This document shows positions 8,315 to 16,539 of a DNA stretch of 64,000 bases, one piece after another. The notes beneath the pieces were generated by a model. It was not told the origin of the DNA and searched no databases. It saw only the letters and a program-made list of their open reading frames with translations. The stretch lies in assembly GCA_023379675.1 (NCBI GenBank), contig JAMCPL010000016.1, positions 1 to 64,000 of the forward strand. Direction: 5' to 3'. Each line of letters begins with the position of its first letter. Position 1 is the first letter of the stretch. Source of the DNA: Actinomycetota bacterium. Lineage in GTDB: Bacteria; Actinomycetota; Acidimicrobiia; Acidimicrobiales; JAMCPL01. Both the position numbers and the translations under genes were made by a program.

Positions 8315-9895
8315 CTATCCTTCCAGCAAGATCTGGTGCACGTCCAGGATGCCACTGGATGCACGCAAAGCAGCCAGCGTCGTGGGCGTAACGGCGGCAC
8401 CGGTGGAAAGCACCATCAGAGCGGTGCCTCCCTTTACCGACGGGCCCACGGCCATGGACGATATCGAGACCTCCGCGTCTCCAATAATGGTACCGACAAT
8501 GCCTATCATGCCGGGACGATCGTCGTTTCTCACGACCAGCATATTAGGAGAGGGAGGAACCTCCACAATGTGATCATCCACCATCACAATTCGAGGCTCG
8601 GTCCTGGGACCGCTCAACGTTCCCGCCACAGAGTGCTCGCCCGAACGAAGTGTGATCAAGCTAACGAAGTCTCTCGTAGCCGTCGTAGTCGTCTCCCGTA
8701 CCTCCAATCCCCTGTCCTCGGCAAGTTGGGATACATTCACATACGAAACGGGCTCCTCGGTCCCTGCCGCAAATACCCCCTTCAGCGCAGCAAGCGTCAA
8801 TACGGACGTACCTCCCCCCATCTCTTTCGCCAGAGTACCCTGGTACTCTATTTCCAAGCTGCCGGGCAGTCCCTCATGCAGGCAGGCTAGAAACCTCCCC
8901 AAACTCACCGCAAGCGGCAGGAACGGGCGGGCGGATTCCGGCAAAGCGCCTGCCGCCAGATTCACAGCGAACGGAACCAGCTCTCCCGCCAGCGCAAGGA
9001 TAACCTGTTCCGCTATGGTCACCCCCGCCTTGTCCTGCGCCTCTACCGTAGATGCGCCAAGATGGGGAGTGACCACGACATTGGGAAGGCTGAGCAGGGG
9101 AGAGGAAGTGGCAGGCTCTTCGGCAAACACATCCAGAGCAGCCCCGCCCACATGCCCGGATTTGATTGCCTCGTAAAGAGCATCCTCATCGATGATGCCG
9201 CCTCTTGCGGCATTCACGATCCTGATGCCAGGCTTCGCCTTTGCAAGCAGCTCCGCATCCACCAGCCCCATGGTCTCTTTGGTCTTTGGAAGATGTATCA
9301 CCACGAAGTCGGCCTGTGCCATTAGATCTTCCAACGAGGTAAGCTGTACGCTCATGCGTTTGGCCCGCTCGGCAGTGACATAAGGATCGTATGCGATCAG
9401 GCTCATCCCGAGAGCCAGCGCTCTCTGCGCCACCAAGGCGCCTACGTGCCCGAGCCCGATAATGCCGAGCGTCTTGCCGTATAGTTCCACCCCTTCCCAC
9501 TTGGAACGCTCCCAGCTCCCCCCCACGAGGGCCATGTGAGATTGGGGGATATTGCGAGCCTGGGCAATCATGAGCCCGATGGTATGTTCTGCGGCTGAGA
9601 GGATGTTGGACTGGGGTGCATTTACCACCATGACCCCGCGAGCGGTGGCATGCTCCACATCCACATTGTCCAGCCCGATCCCTGCACGTCCGACCACAGC
9701 CAAGTTCTTACCGGCATCCAGAACCTCGCCAGTGACCTTGGTTGCAGACCGTATGATAATTGCATCGGCGCCTGCCACCGCATCCACAAGATCGCCCGGT
9801 GACAGCCCCAGCCGGACATCCACTTCGTGGCCTGCGTCGCGCAACAACTGCAAGCCAGTTTCGGCTATCTTTTCGGTTACGAGCACTACTCCCAT
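8315..9895 (-). CDS. serA: D-3-phosphoglycerate dehydrogenase
   Basis: Oxidises 3-phosphoglycerate to 3-phosphohydroxypyruvate, the first step of serine synthesis. The 526-residue length matches the long actinobacterial form. It has a substrate domain, the NAD-binding motif TLGIIGLGHVGALVAQRA, the catalytic RGGIIDEDAL and VVTPHLGAST segments, then an intervening (ASB) domain and a C-terminal ACT domain (PNMLVVRNDDRPGMIGIVGT) for serine feedback. I chose ATG 9895, preceded by GAAAGGAT at good spacing; the open frame runs further to 10012. It appears transcribed on its own, with 231 bp between it and pabA. Confidence 0.95.
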   Translation of the reverse strand: MGVVLVTEKIAETGLQLLRDAGHEVDVRLGLSPGDLVDAVAGADAIIIRSATKVTGEVLDAGKNLAVVGRAGIGLDNVDVEHATARGVMVVNAPQSNILSAAEHTIGLMIAQARNIPQSHMALVGGSWERSKWEGVELYGKTLGIIGLGHVGALVAQRALALGMSLIAYDPYVTAERAKRMSVQLTSLEDLMAQADFVVIHLPKTKETMGLVDAELLAKAKPGIRIVNAARGGIIDEDALYEAIKSGHVGGAALDVFAEEPATSSPLLSLPNVVVTPHLGASTVEAQDKAGVTIAEQVILALAGELVPFAVNLAAGALPESARPFLPLAVSLGRFLACLHEGLPGSLEIEYQGTLAKEMGGGTSVLTLAALKGVFAAGTEEPVSYVNVSQLAEDRGLEVRETTTTATRDFVSLITLRSGEHSVAGTLSGPRTEPRIVMVDDHIVEVPPSPNMLVVRNDDRPGMIGIVGTIIGDAEVSISSMAVGPSVKGGTALMVLSTGAAVTPTTLAALRASSGILDVHQILLEG

Positions 9896-10126
9896 ATATG
9901 TGATCCTTTCGTTCTCTCCAATTACAGGATACAGCCGGGCAACGGTCGTGAGCAATCGGGTGGATCTGCCAGGGTAGGAGCGCAGTGAGAAGGTGCATTG
10001 CTCGTTCCACATGCCTTATAGGGAGTGAATAGAAACCGTTCCACGTTTATGGAGTTGCTTTAGCAAGACAAAGAGGTGCCTGGCCGGCAGCTACCGCTTG
10101 AGCCAAGGGCCAGAAGGGCGAGCTTT

Positions 10127-10705
10127 TCAAATCCGGTCGATAAAAGCCTGCAACAGTCTTGGTCCTTCCACGGATAGTATCGACTCAGGATGGAACTGCA
10201 CACCCCAAATAGGCATTTCCCTGTGGGAAACAGCCATCACGGTTCCATCGGCAGTTTCAGCGTCCACCGACAGCACTGGCGGGATGCTTCCACGCTCGAT
10301 GACAAGCGAATGGTACCTGGTAGCCTCGAACGGATCCGGCAGACTGCTGAGAATCCCATTCCCGTTGTGAGATATCACGGAGGTCTTACCGTGTACTATC
10401 TCTCCTGCCCGAACTACCTTTGCTCCGAATGCAACCCCGATAGACTGATGCCCGAGGCATACACCAAGAATGGGGATCTCACCCGCCAGCTCTGTGATCA
10501 CCTGCAGGCTCACACCCGCATCTTCCGGGCGTCCCGGGCCCGGAGATATGACCAGCGCATCGGGAGCGATTGAACGGATGGTGGAGACATCCACGGCATC
10601 ATTGCGATATACTGTCGGCTCGACGCCGAACTCTCCCAATTCCTGCACGAGATTGTACACGAACGAGTCATAATTGTCGATAAGCAGTATCCTTGGCACC
10701 ACCAT
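10127..10705 (-). CDS. pabA: glutamine amidotransferase subunit of anthranilate/aminodeoxychorismate synthase
   Basis: Class I glutaminase that supplies ammonia to a chorismate-amination partner (PabB or TrpE) for folate or tryptophan. Its 192 residues carry the oxyanion motif VISPGPGRPEDAG, the nucleophile motif GVCLGHQSIG with catalytic Cys, and the His-Glu pair in GVQFHPESI. It lies next to crgA, an arrangement also seen in mycobacteria and streptomycetes, where this copy is called trpG or pabA. No partner synthase is in the window, so the choice between folate and tryptophan is open. Confidence 0.9.
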   Translation of the reverse strand: MVVPRILLIDNYDSFVYNLVQELGEFGVEPTVYRNDAVDVSTIRSIAPDALVISPGPGRPEDAGVSLQVITELAGEIPILGVCLGHQSIGVAFGAKVVRAGEIVHGKTSVISHNGNGILSSLPDPFEATRYHSLVIERGSIPPVLSVDAETADGTVMAVSHREMPIWGVQFHPESILSVEGPRLLQAFIDRI

Positions 10706-10766
10706 CGTTCACCAGTCTATCGAAACAGCCGAAGCCTAGTCGCAAGCGTGGCGGTCAATGATGCAG

Positions 10767-11078
10767 TCAATGGTAACGCGTGGCTGCAATGGCGCCCACA
10801 AAGAAAAGTCCTATGCCACCAAGCAGGTACCAGTTGGTCGGGGAAGCAGGCAATATGCCGGTGTAATTGAGAATTATCATGAGTACTCCCAGTGCAAGCA
10901 CGGCAATTATTGCAGGTCCCATCCACGGAGGGCTCTTCCTCACCTTTTTAGGAATGGGCGGTGTGTAGCGTGCGTTGGGGACCGGTGCACTCTCCCTTAC
11001 ATGCACATGCCTTCCCGTAACCCGTCCTGCTGAACGGCCTTTACGGGTAGCGCTTCCTGGACCGGTGTTGGATGCCAT
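10767..11078 (-). CDS. crgA: cell division protein CrgA
   Basis: A 103-residue membrane protein. The basic N-terminal tail of about 45 residues includes KKVRKSPPWMGP. Two membrane helices follow, AIIAVLALGVLMIILNYTG and WYLLGGIGLFFVGAIAATR, separated by a short loop with SPTNW. This topology and the final TRYH (compare MRWH in mycobacteria) fit CrgA, which recruits septal peptidoglycan enzymes to the FtsZ ring and occurs only in Actinomycetota. Adjacency to pabA/trpG supports the call. Confidence 0.88.
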   Translation of the reverse strand: MASNTGPGSATRKGRSAGRVTGRHVHVRESAPVPNARYTPPIPKKVRKSPPWMGPAIIAVLALGVLMIILNYTGILPASPTNWYLLGGIGLFFVGAIAATRYH

Positions 11079-11181
11079 ACCACAAGGTTAGCTTATCTGG
11101 CAGGGTAGTGGTGGCACAGATACGCATGTGCACTTTGCGCACACCTGCACCCGCGTATTTGTACAAACAGGTACGGGTAAA

Positions 11182-11216
11182 GATGAGCGGTCGTACGCTC
11201 TGCACGACCGCTCATC
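11182..11216 (-). terminator. hairpin terminator after thiolase gene
   Basis: Perfect 13-bp inverted repeat GATGAGCGGTCGT / ACGACCGCTCATC with a 9-nt loop, located 46 bp beyond the thiolase stop and upstream of crgA. Only a short T-rich run (TCTTT) follows on the minus strand, so it would be a weak-tract terminator of the kind often seen in actinobacteria. Confidence 0.6.
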
Positions 11217-11261
11217 ACCCCATACTCCAGTATTCCAATGGGATACTATAGACAGGAAAGG

Positions 11262-12443
11262 CTATCCCAGACGCTCGATAATGGTGGCATTGGCCATGCC
11301 GCCACCCTCGCACATCGTCTGTAGGCCATAACGACCGCCAGTCCTCTCCAGCTCGTTTAACAGAGTCGACATCAGCTTGGCGCCGGAGCATCCGAGAGGA
11401 TGACCGAGAGCTATGGCCCCACCGTTGACGTTGACCTTGGACATGTCAGGGTGATGCTCCTTCTCCCACGCGAGCACCACAGAGGCGAATGCCTCGTTGA
11501 TCTCGATAAGATCGATATCGTCCAGGGTCAGCTTACCCTTTTCCAGCACCATCTTGGTGGCCGGTATCGGTCCGGTCAGCATAGTCACCGGGTCGACACC
11601 TACCACTGCGAAGCTGTGCAGGCGTGCCCTTGGCCGGAGCCCAAGTGCATTGGCCTTCTCTTCGCTCATGATCAGAACGGCTGCAGCTCCGTCTGTGATC
11701 TGGGAAGAATTGCCTGCAGTCACCTTGCCGCCATCTGGCTTGAATGCCGGCTTCAGCGTACCGAGCACCTCCACCGTGCTGGTGGGCCTGATACCTTCGT
11801 CAGTGGCGAATACCTCGTCAGTAGGGTTCCCTTCCTCGTCTCTCACCTTCAGGGGGATGATCTCGTTCTCGAAACGCCCTTCCTCGGTGGCCACTGCTGC
11901 CCGCCTGTGGCTCTCGGCGCTAAAGGTGTCCAGGTCCTCACGGGAAAGATTCCACTGGTCGGCTATCATCTCCGCCGATATGCCCTGGGAGACCAAACCG
12001 CCCTTGTCCGCGTAGCGAGACATAACCGTGGGGCCGAATGGAAACCCAAGGTCAGACACGATCGAGGATCCCATCGGGGTGCGTGTCATGCTTTCCACCC
12101 CCGACGCAATCACTATGTCGTAGACGCCTGCCATCACGCCCTGGGCTGCAAAGTGTATTGCTTGCTGTGAAGACCCGCACTGGCGATCAATGGTCGTAGA
12201 GGGAACGGACTCCGGGAATCCTGCCGCCAGCAAGGCGTTCCTTCCGATGTTGAGCGCCTGCTCGCCTACTTGCATGACGCATCCGGTAATGACATCATCA
12301 ACAGTACCAGGATCCAGATTGTTGCGTTCCACCAGCGCCTTCAATGGCTCTGCAGCCAGATCCACCGCATGCCATCCACGCAATTTCCCATTGCGCTTTC
12401 CTCCTGCAGTCCTTACTGCATCTACTATCACGGCAGTGGGCAT
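11262..12443 (-). CDS. acetyl-CoA C-acyltransferase (thiolase)
   Basis: A 393-residue degradative or biosynthetic thiolase that cleaves 3-ketoacyl-CoA or condenses acyl-CoAs. The nucleophile Cys89 lies in TIDRQCGSSQQA, the NEAF motif is EINEAFASVVLA, the His is in ALGHPLGCSGA, and the second Cys is in MCEGGGMANATIIERL. It starts at ATG 12443. It stands alone, without a neighbouring hydroxyacyl-CoA dehydrogenase or hydratase, so its direction and chain length cannot be assigned from context. Confidence 0.92.
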   Translation of the reverse strand: MPTAVIVDAVRTAGGKRNGKLRGWHAVDLAAEPLKALVERNNLDPGTVDDVITGCVMQVGEQALNIGRNALLAAGFPESVPSTTIDRQCGSSQQAIHFAAQGVMAGVYDIVIASGVESMTRTPMGSSIVSDLGFPFGPTVMSRYADKGGLVSQGISAEMIADQWNLSREDLDTFSAESHRRAAVATEEGRFENEIIPLKVRDEEGNPTDEVFATDEGIRPTSTVEVLGTLKPAFKPDGGKVTAGNSSQITDGAAAVLIMSEEKANALGLRPRARLHSFAVVGVDPVTMLTGPIPATKMVLEKGKLTLDDIDLIEINEAFASVVLAWEKEHHPDMSKVNVNGGAIALGHPLGCSGAKLMSTLLNELERTGGRYGLQTMCEGGGMANATIIERLG

Positions 12444-12676
12444 GTAATGCCTCCTTCTTTTCTATCTACGAGGTCAAGCGACCTCTGGTTCCAACCCACG
12501 AGACTCCAGCTCGCCGGCTTTAGAGGCTCAGTCGAACCTCTTTCCTATCTTCCAGGCCTCTTCATGGTGCACATGCTTAACTACTTGATCTGCTACACAT
12601 ACTGCATGCACGACGCACAAACTTGACCGTATAGTCAAGATTTTACCCCATCTGCGGGCGAAGGTCAAATCGCAGT

Positions 12677-12765
12677 CGGCGGCCCCCATGTGAGCTGCAT
12701 TACCTCTCTTCCAAATCGCTCATCGAATGGCCCTCCGCGGCGGCCCCCATGTGAGCTGCATTACC
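12677..12765. repeat. pair of identical 28-bp direct repeats upstream of the ABC-kinase gene
   Basis: The 28-bp sequence CGGCGGCCCCCATGTGAGCT...ATTACC occurs at 12677-12704 and again at 12738-12765 without mismatch, 61 bp apart (close to six helical turns). It lies between the thiolase and ABC-kinase genes, ending 66 bp before the putative -35 box of the latter. Two exact copies in an otherwise unconstrained spacer could be regulator sites or a recent duplication. The rest of the 12444-12865 spacer holds nothing else I can name. Confidence 0.75.
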
Positions 12766-12831
12766 ACCCATCCTGTCACCGGATGGGACGCACAAATGAG
12801 TTCACCGTACCTGCCACCATGACACGTCACT

Positions 12832-12859
12832 TTGCCCTAAAGCGCCACGTGATTATACT
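12832..12859 (+). promoter_or_regulatory. putative promoter giving a leaderless mRNA for the ABC-kinase gene
   Basis: TTGCCC (12832-12837), a 16-bp spacer and TATACT (12854-12859). The ATG at 12866 follows the -10 box by only 6 nt, and no ribosome binding site is present, so transcription should begin at or next to the start codon. Confidence 0.55.
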
Positions 12860-12865
12860 GGATAT

Positions 12866-15364
12866 ATGGCTGCATTAGCCGCTGAGATGGATGTCGACTT
12901 TCTGAAAGGAGACGGGCTGAACGTCAAGCCGCTCCTTCGAATACAGGATCTTTCGGTTCGCTACGGACAGTTGCTGGCGCTCGACGGTGCGACATTAGAG
13001 GTACAGCCGGGCGAGCTTGTAGCCTTGGCGGGGGAGAATGGGGCCGGGAAAACGACACTGATACGTTGCATAGCTGGCGATATAGCGTATGAAACTGGAA
13101 AAATTCTGTTCAACGGACAGCCGGTAGGGCGTGATCCAGCCGCTACGGCCAGACAGGGCATGGCTATAGTTTGGCAGGACCTTGCCCTGTGCGACAACCT
13201 CAAAGTGGCCGAGCATTTGTTGCTGGGCTGGGAATCGAGCAGGTTCTATTTATCAGAAATCGATACCAGCATCAGGGCAGCCTCTATTCTCCGGGAGCTG
13301 GGAATACACCTCGGCGATCTCGACCGTCCCGTCAAACACCTTTCGGGAGGTCAGCGCCAATTGCTTGCCGTTGCACGCTCAATGAGAGGGAACCCGCAGT
13401 TGCTGATGCTCGACGAACCCACTGCTTCGCTCGGTATCAATGAAGGAGCCCGAGTTGAAGAGCTGATCACGGCACTTCACCAAAAGGGTACAACTATATT
13501 GTTCGCATCCCATGATATTGACCAGATGTTCAGGCTGGCCGATCGCATCATTATACTTCATCATGGGCAAGTGGCGGCTGACATCGATCCTGGCACGACT
13601 TATGCTGATGATGTCATAGCACTTATCTCAGGACAGCAACCCGACACATCCGCCCGCCACCAGCTGATCCGTTTCCACGGGCTGATTGACAGGTTGGCGT
13701 CGGTGCCTCCCTCGTCCAGCTTGCCTCTCATTCTTTCAGCTCTCAGCGCAGCCCTTGTGGTAGGTAAGCTCTCCATCCATCTCCTTGAGGAAAAAGGAAC
13801 AGCACTCCGTTGCGTCGCATCCCAAGGGTTGCCTCCTGCTGCTCTCTCGGCATGGGCCCGACTGTCGCCAGATGCGGCAGGAGGTCCTATTGGGGTGGCC
13901 GCTGGCGCCGGACGAGTCGTCATAGAAGAAGATGCGCAAATCGGCATGGCATGGTCACGTTTTCGCGACCTGATAACGACCAGCGGTATACGTAGCTCTT
14001 GGTCCGTTCCCATCATGGGTTCAAGCGGCCTGATTGGTGTCATCACCATTTTCAGCGGCATCCAAGGCCCTCCTGAGCGGGATCAGCTTGATCTGATTAC
14101 GCTATACGCTGGCTACGCTGCAAATACAATCGAGCGAGACCGGCTCTTGGAAGATGCCGCTAGTCGTAACCATGTGCTCGAGACGGTACGCGAAATGCTC
14201 GAGTCACTGGCAGGACCCACTCTTGCCACCGAGGGATTCGTTCTTGCATTGCAGGCTCTACGCAGTGGACTGCAAGCCAGTATGACCGGCCTGTGGGCAG
14301 TACCGCACGACGATGTTCCACATTGCCGCTTCCTGGTGGAGGATTCAGGCATTGCCCTCAACGCCCCTCAATACCCCCTACCTCGGCCGATCAGCCAGGC
14401 AAAACTCACCTGGATGGCAGGAAAAGCCGTACCCCTGCAAGACACCGATGGCGGGCGGTATATTGCGGTAACCTTCCCTGCGCCGAAGGGACGGGCCACC
14501 CTTGTTGCCCGCTGGGACAACGAAAACATCCCAGATAGCGCCACTGCCCTGATAGAGGACACCGCTCACTCGTTACGGCTGGCCCTGGAGAGAGAACAGG
14601 CCGAGACCGCCAACCAGGAAGCTGCTGCTTTGCGCCGATCACAGGATCTACAGCTCAGCTTTCTCTCGAAATTGAGCCATGAGCTACGCACCCCGCTTAC
14701 CGCAATTCGAGGATATGCCTCCAGCCTCCTCCAGCCCGATGTCACCTGGGATGCCGATTCGCAGCGGCACTTCCTGACAACTATCGCAACAGAGTCAGCA
14801 CGCCTCGGACGTCTCGTCAATAATCTTCTCGACTTTTCGAGCATAGAGTCGGACACCTTACGGCTGATACCTGACTGGTGTGAAATCGATCTTGTACTCG
14901 AAGCGGCTGCTACGTGTCTACCGCTCAACAGCGCTCATGTAGCTATACAGTGTGACGATGGCTTACCCGCGATATGGGCCGATCACGACAGGCTGCAGCA
15001 GGTATTCGTGAACCTGTTGCACAATGCTGTCTATCATAATCCACCGGGAACACACGTCAGCGTGACGGCGTCACTGGATGGTAGCTGCGGAGTGGTGATC
15101 CACGTATCGGACGATGGAACCGAGGTGCCTGAAGGTACATCTCTGCTCGAGCCAGTACGCTGGAAGCAATCAGGTACATCAGGAACCCGGTTAGGATTGT
15201 CCATTGCCCAGGGAATCGTCGAAGCCCACGGAGGAAAGATCACCTTCCAGCGGCTCGAACGAGGAAAAGCATTCAGCGTGCATCTTCCAGTAGAGCCACC
15301 CACCAAAGCATTGTCTCTGGAAGCAGCCATGCAAAGTTCCGGGAAAGCCGGACAAACCAGCTAA
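12866..15364 (+). CDS. ABC-transporter ATPase fused to GAF domains and histidine kinase
   Basis: One 832-residue chain. Residues 24-258 are a complete sugar-type ABC ATPase: Walker A GENGAGKTT (56-64), Q-loop VWQDLALCDN, signature LSGGQRQ (159-165), Walker B LLMLDEP (179-185), switch His216 in ASHD. Two GAF-like regions follow (about 280-425 and 440-575), then a coiled segment and a KdpD-like kinase with H-box FLSKLSHELRTPLTAIRGY (phospho-acceptor His605) and N-box NLLHNAVYHNP. The ATP lid is unusual: G1 reads DDGTEVP where relatives have DxGxGIP, G2 reads GTRLGLSI where GTGLGLSI is usual, and the F-box is not recognisable. There are no membrane segments. The partner regulator follows 93 bp downstream, then sugar transporter genes. 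The ABC part is closest to XylG/RbsA-type domains. I infer a transport-coupled sensor. The fusion is certain because the frame is continuous. Confidence 0.9.
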   Translation: MAALAAEMDVDFLKGDGLNVKPLLRIQDLSVRYGQLLALDGATLEVQPGELVALAGENGAGKTTLIRCIAGDIAYETGKILFNGQPVGRDPAATARQGMAIVWQDLALCDNLKVAEHLLLGWESSRFYLSEIDTSIRAASILRELGIHLGDLDRPVKHLSGGQRQLLAVARSMRGNPQLLMLDEPTASLGINEGARVEELITALHQKGTTILFASHDIDQMFRLADRIIILHHGQVAADIDPGTTYADDVIALISGQQPDTSARHQLIRFHGLIDRLASVPPSSSLPLILSALSAALVVGKLSIHLLEEKGTALRCVASQGLPPAALSAWARLSPDAAGGPIGVAAGAGRVVIEEDAQIGMAWSRFRDLITTSGIRSSWSVPIMGSSGLIGVITIFSGIQGPPERDQLDLITLYAGYAANTIERDRLLEDAASRNHVLETVREMLESLAGPTLATEGFVLALQALRSGLQASMTGLWAVPHDDVPHCRFLVEDSGIALNAPQYPLPRPISQAKLTWMAGKAVPLQDTDGGRYIAVTFPAPKGRATLVARWDNENIPDSATALIEDTAHSLRLALEREQAETANQEAAALRRSQDLQLSFLSKLSHELRTPLTAIRGYASSLLQPDVTWDADSQRHFLTTIATESARLGRLVNNLLDFSSIESDTLRLIPDWCEIDLVLEAAATCLPLNSAHVAIQCDDGLPAIWADHDRLQQVFVNLLHNAVYHNPPGTHVSVTASLDGSCGVVIHVSDDGTEVPEGTSLLEPVRWKQSGTSGTRLGLSIAQGIVEAHGGKITFQRLERGKAFSVHLPVEPPTKALSLEAAMQSSGKAGQTS

Positions 15365-15456
15365 GCTGGTGCACCGATGAGCTGGACGGACAGGTATATA
15401 TTCTTGGGTTTGTATATACCCGGCTGGTCGCATCGAGGCATCACCATGGTACTTCG

Positions 15457-16173
15457 ATGACCGCGAAAGATAACATGCATACCCAGGTCCTCATCGTGGA
15501 GGATGACCCCAACATCGTCGACCTGATCCGGTCCAATCTGGCGGTACGCGGCTTCGACGTAACGGTGTCGAGCGACGGTACGCGGGTACTGCAACTGATG
15601 GATACCGGGCATCCGCTGCAGCCAGACATAGTACTGCTCGACCTGATGCTCCCTGCAACAGATGGGTTCGAACTGTGCCGCCAAATACGTGAGCAATCGC
15701 CAGTCGGCATAATTGTCGTCTCCGCCCGCAGGGGAGAGCACGACAAAGTCACTGCCCTCAACGCAGGTGCCGATGACTACATGACCAAACCATTCGGCAT
15801 CGAAGAGCTGATGGCTCGCGTAACTGCCACCCTTCGCCGTACGCGCCCGAATCAGCCGGAGGGAAAGCCTCCTAGTCCGATAGTGGCAGGAAATCTGCTC
15901 ATCGATCTCAGCAGGGAGCAGGTAACCAAAGGCGGGAAACAGGTGTACTTGACCCCGACAGAGTTTGCTCTCTTGCGTGAGATGGCAATCAACCGGGGGC
16001 AACTACTTACACATGCGTACCTACTTCGGCAAGTATGGGGACGCGGGTACGAGACCGAAACCGAGTATGTTCGCGTCTATATAAGGCGTCTCCGAGCCAA
16101 GCTGGAAACCGAGGGTGACGATCCTCTGATTCTCACCCAACCCCGAGCAGGCTACCGGTTTGTGGCAGGCTGA
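15457..16173 (+). CDS. OmpR/KdpE-family response regulator
   Basis: A two-component DNA-binding regulator of 238 residues. The receiver domain has the acidic pocket VEDD (14-17), phospho-acceptor Asp62 in VLLDLMLP, and the conserved Lys111 in YMTKPFG. A winged-helix domain follows, with LTPTEFALLREMAINRG and RVYIRRLRAKLE, ending at RAGYRFVAG. The start could be ATG 15457 or ATG 15475 (MHTQVLIVEDD); neither has a strong ribosome binding site. Its position directly after the ABC-kinase fusion makes it the likely phosphotransfer partner, and the sugar transporter genes downstream are its likely targets. Confidence 0.9.
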   Translation: MTAKDNMHTQVLIVEDDPNIVDLIRSNLAVRGFDVTVSSDGTRVLQLMDTGHPLQPDIVLLDLMLPATDGFELCRQIREQSPVGIIVVSARRGEHDKVTALNAGADDYMTKPFGIEELMARVTATLRRTRPNQPEGKPPSPIVAGNLLIDLSREQVTKGGKQVYLTPTEFALLREMAINRGQLLTHAYLLRQVWGRGYETETEYVRVYIRRLRAKLETEGDDPLILTQPRAGYRFVAG

Positions 16174-16539
16174 TTGCGAGCTTCACGCTGTTTACAAATT
16201 ATTCACGATATTCCCAGGATTTTAACAGTATGTTAACAGGAAACGTCGTACACTGAGTTGCGTGGGTATCCAGATATGAGATCACGTAAGGGGACATCAG
16301 GTCCTTGCCGTCATGAAGTGCCAACATGTCGACCGGAAACCAGGCAGGGGTAAGGCGCGTGCATGTCTACGGTGCTTGAGCATGTCAAAGAGCATCTCTA
16401 CCTCCGTCAAGAATACCTGACTCGTGGCTGGGGCGCCCCTGTGTCAGCCAGTATCCCAGTAACCGGTAAGCGCGAATGCAAGTAAATGATAGACAGCAAC
16501 CATAGCAATATAGGAAGTAAAAGAAAGGAGCATCATACC
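16174..16539 (+). promoter_or_regulatory. regulatory spacer with tandem TTAACAG sites
   Basis: This 366-bp spacer separates the regulator from the first sugar-binding gene. TTAACAG occurs at 16222-16228 and again at 16233-16239, exactly 11 bp apart, the arrangement that dimers of OmpR-family regulators bind. A -10-like TACACT follows at 16249-16254 without a proper -35, as expected for an activated promoter. No gene is seen in the remainder. GAAAGGAG at 16523-16530 is the ribosome binding site of the next gene. Confidence 0.5.

Noticed and set aside
9896..10126. T-box or serine-responsive leader before serA
   Set aside because: No T-box core sequence or specifier structure is seen on the minus strand. 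A small TTGCT/AGCAA stem alone is not enough.
12677..12765. CRISPR-like 28-bp repeat pair
   Set aside because: Only two copies exist, spaced by one 33-bp segment, and there are no cas genes nearby. A regulatory or duplicated element is more likely.
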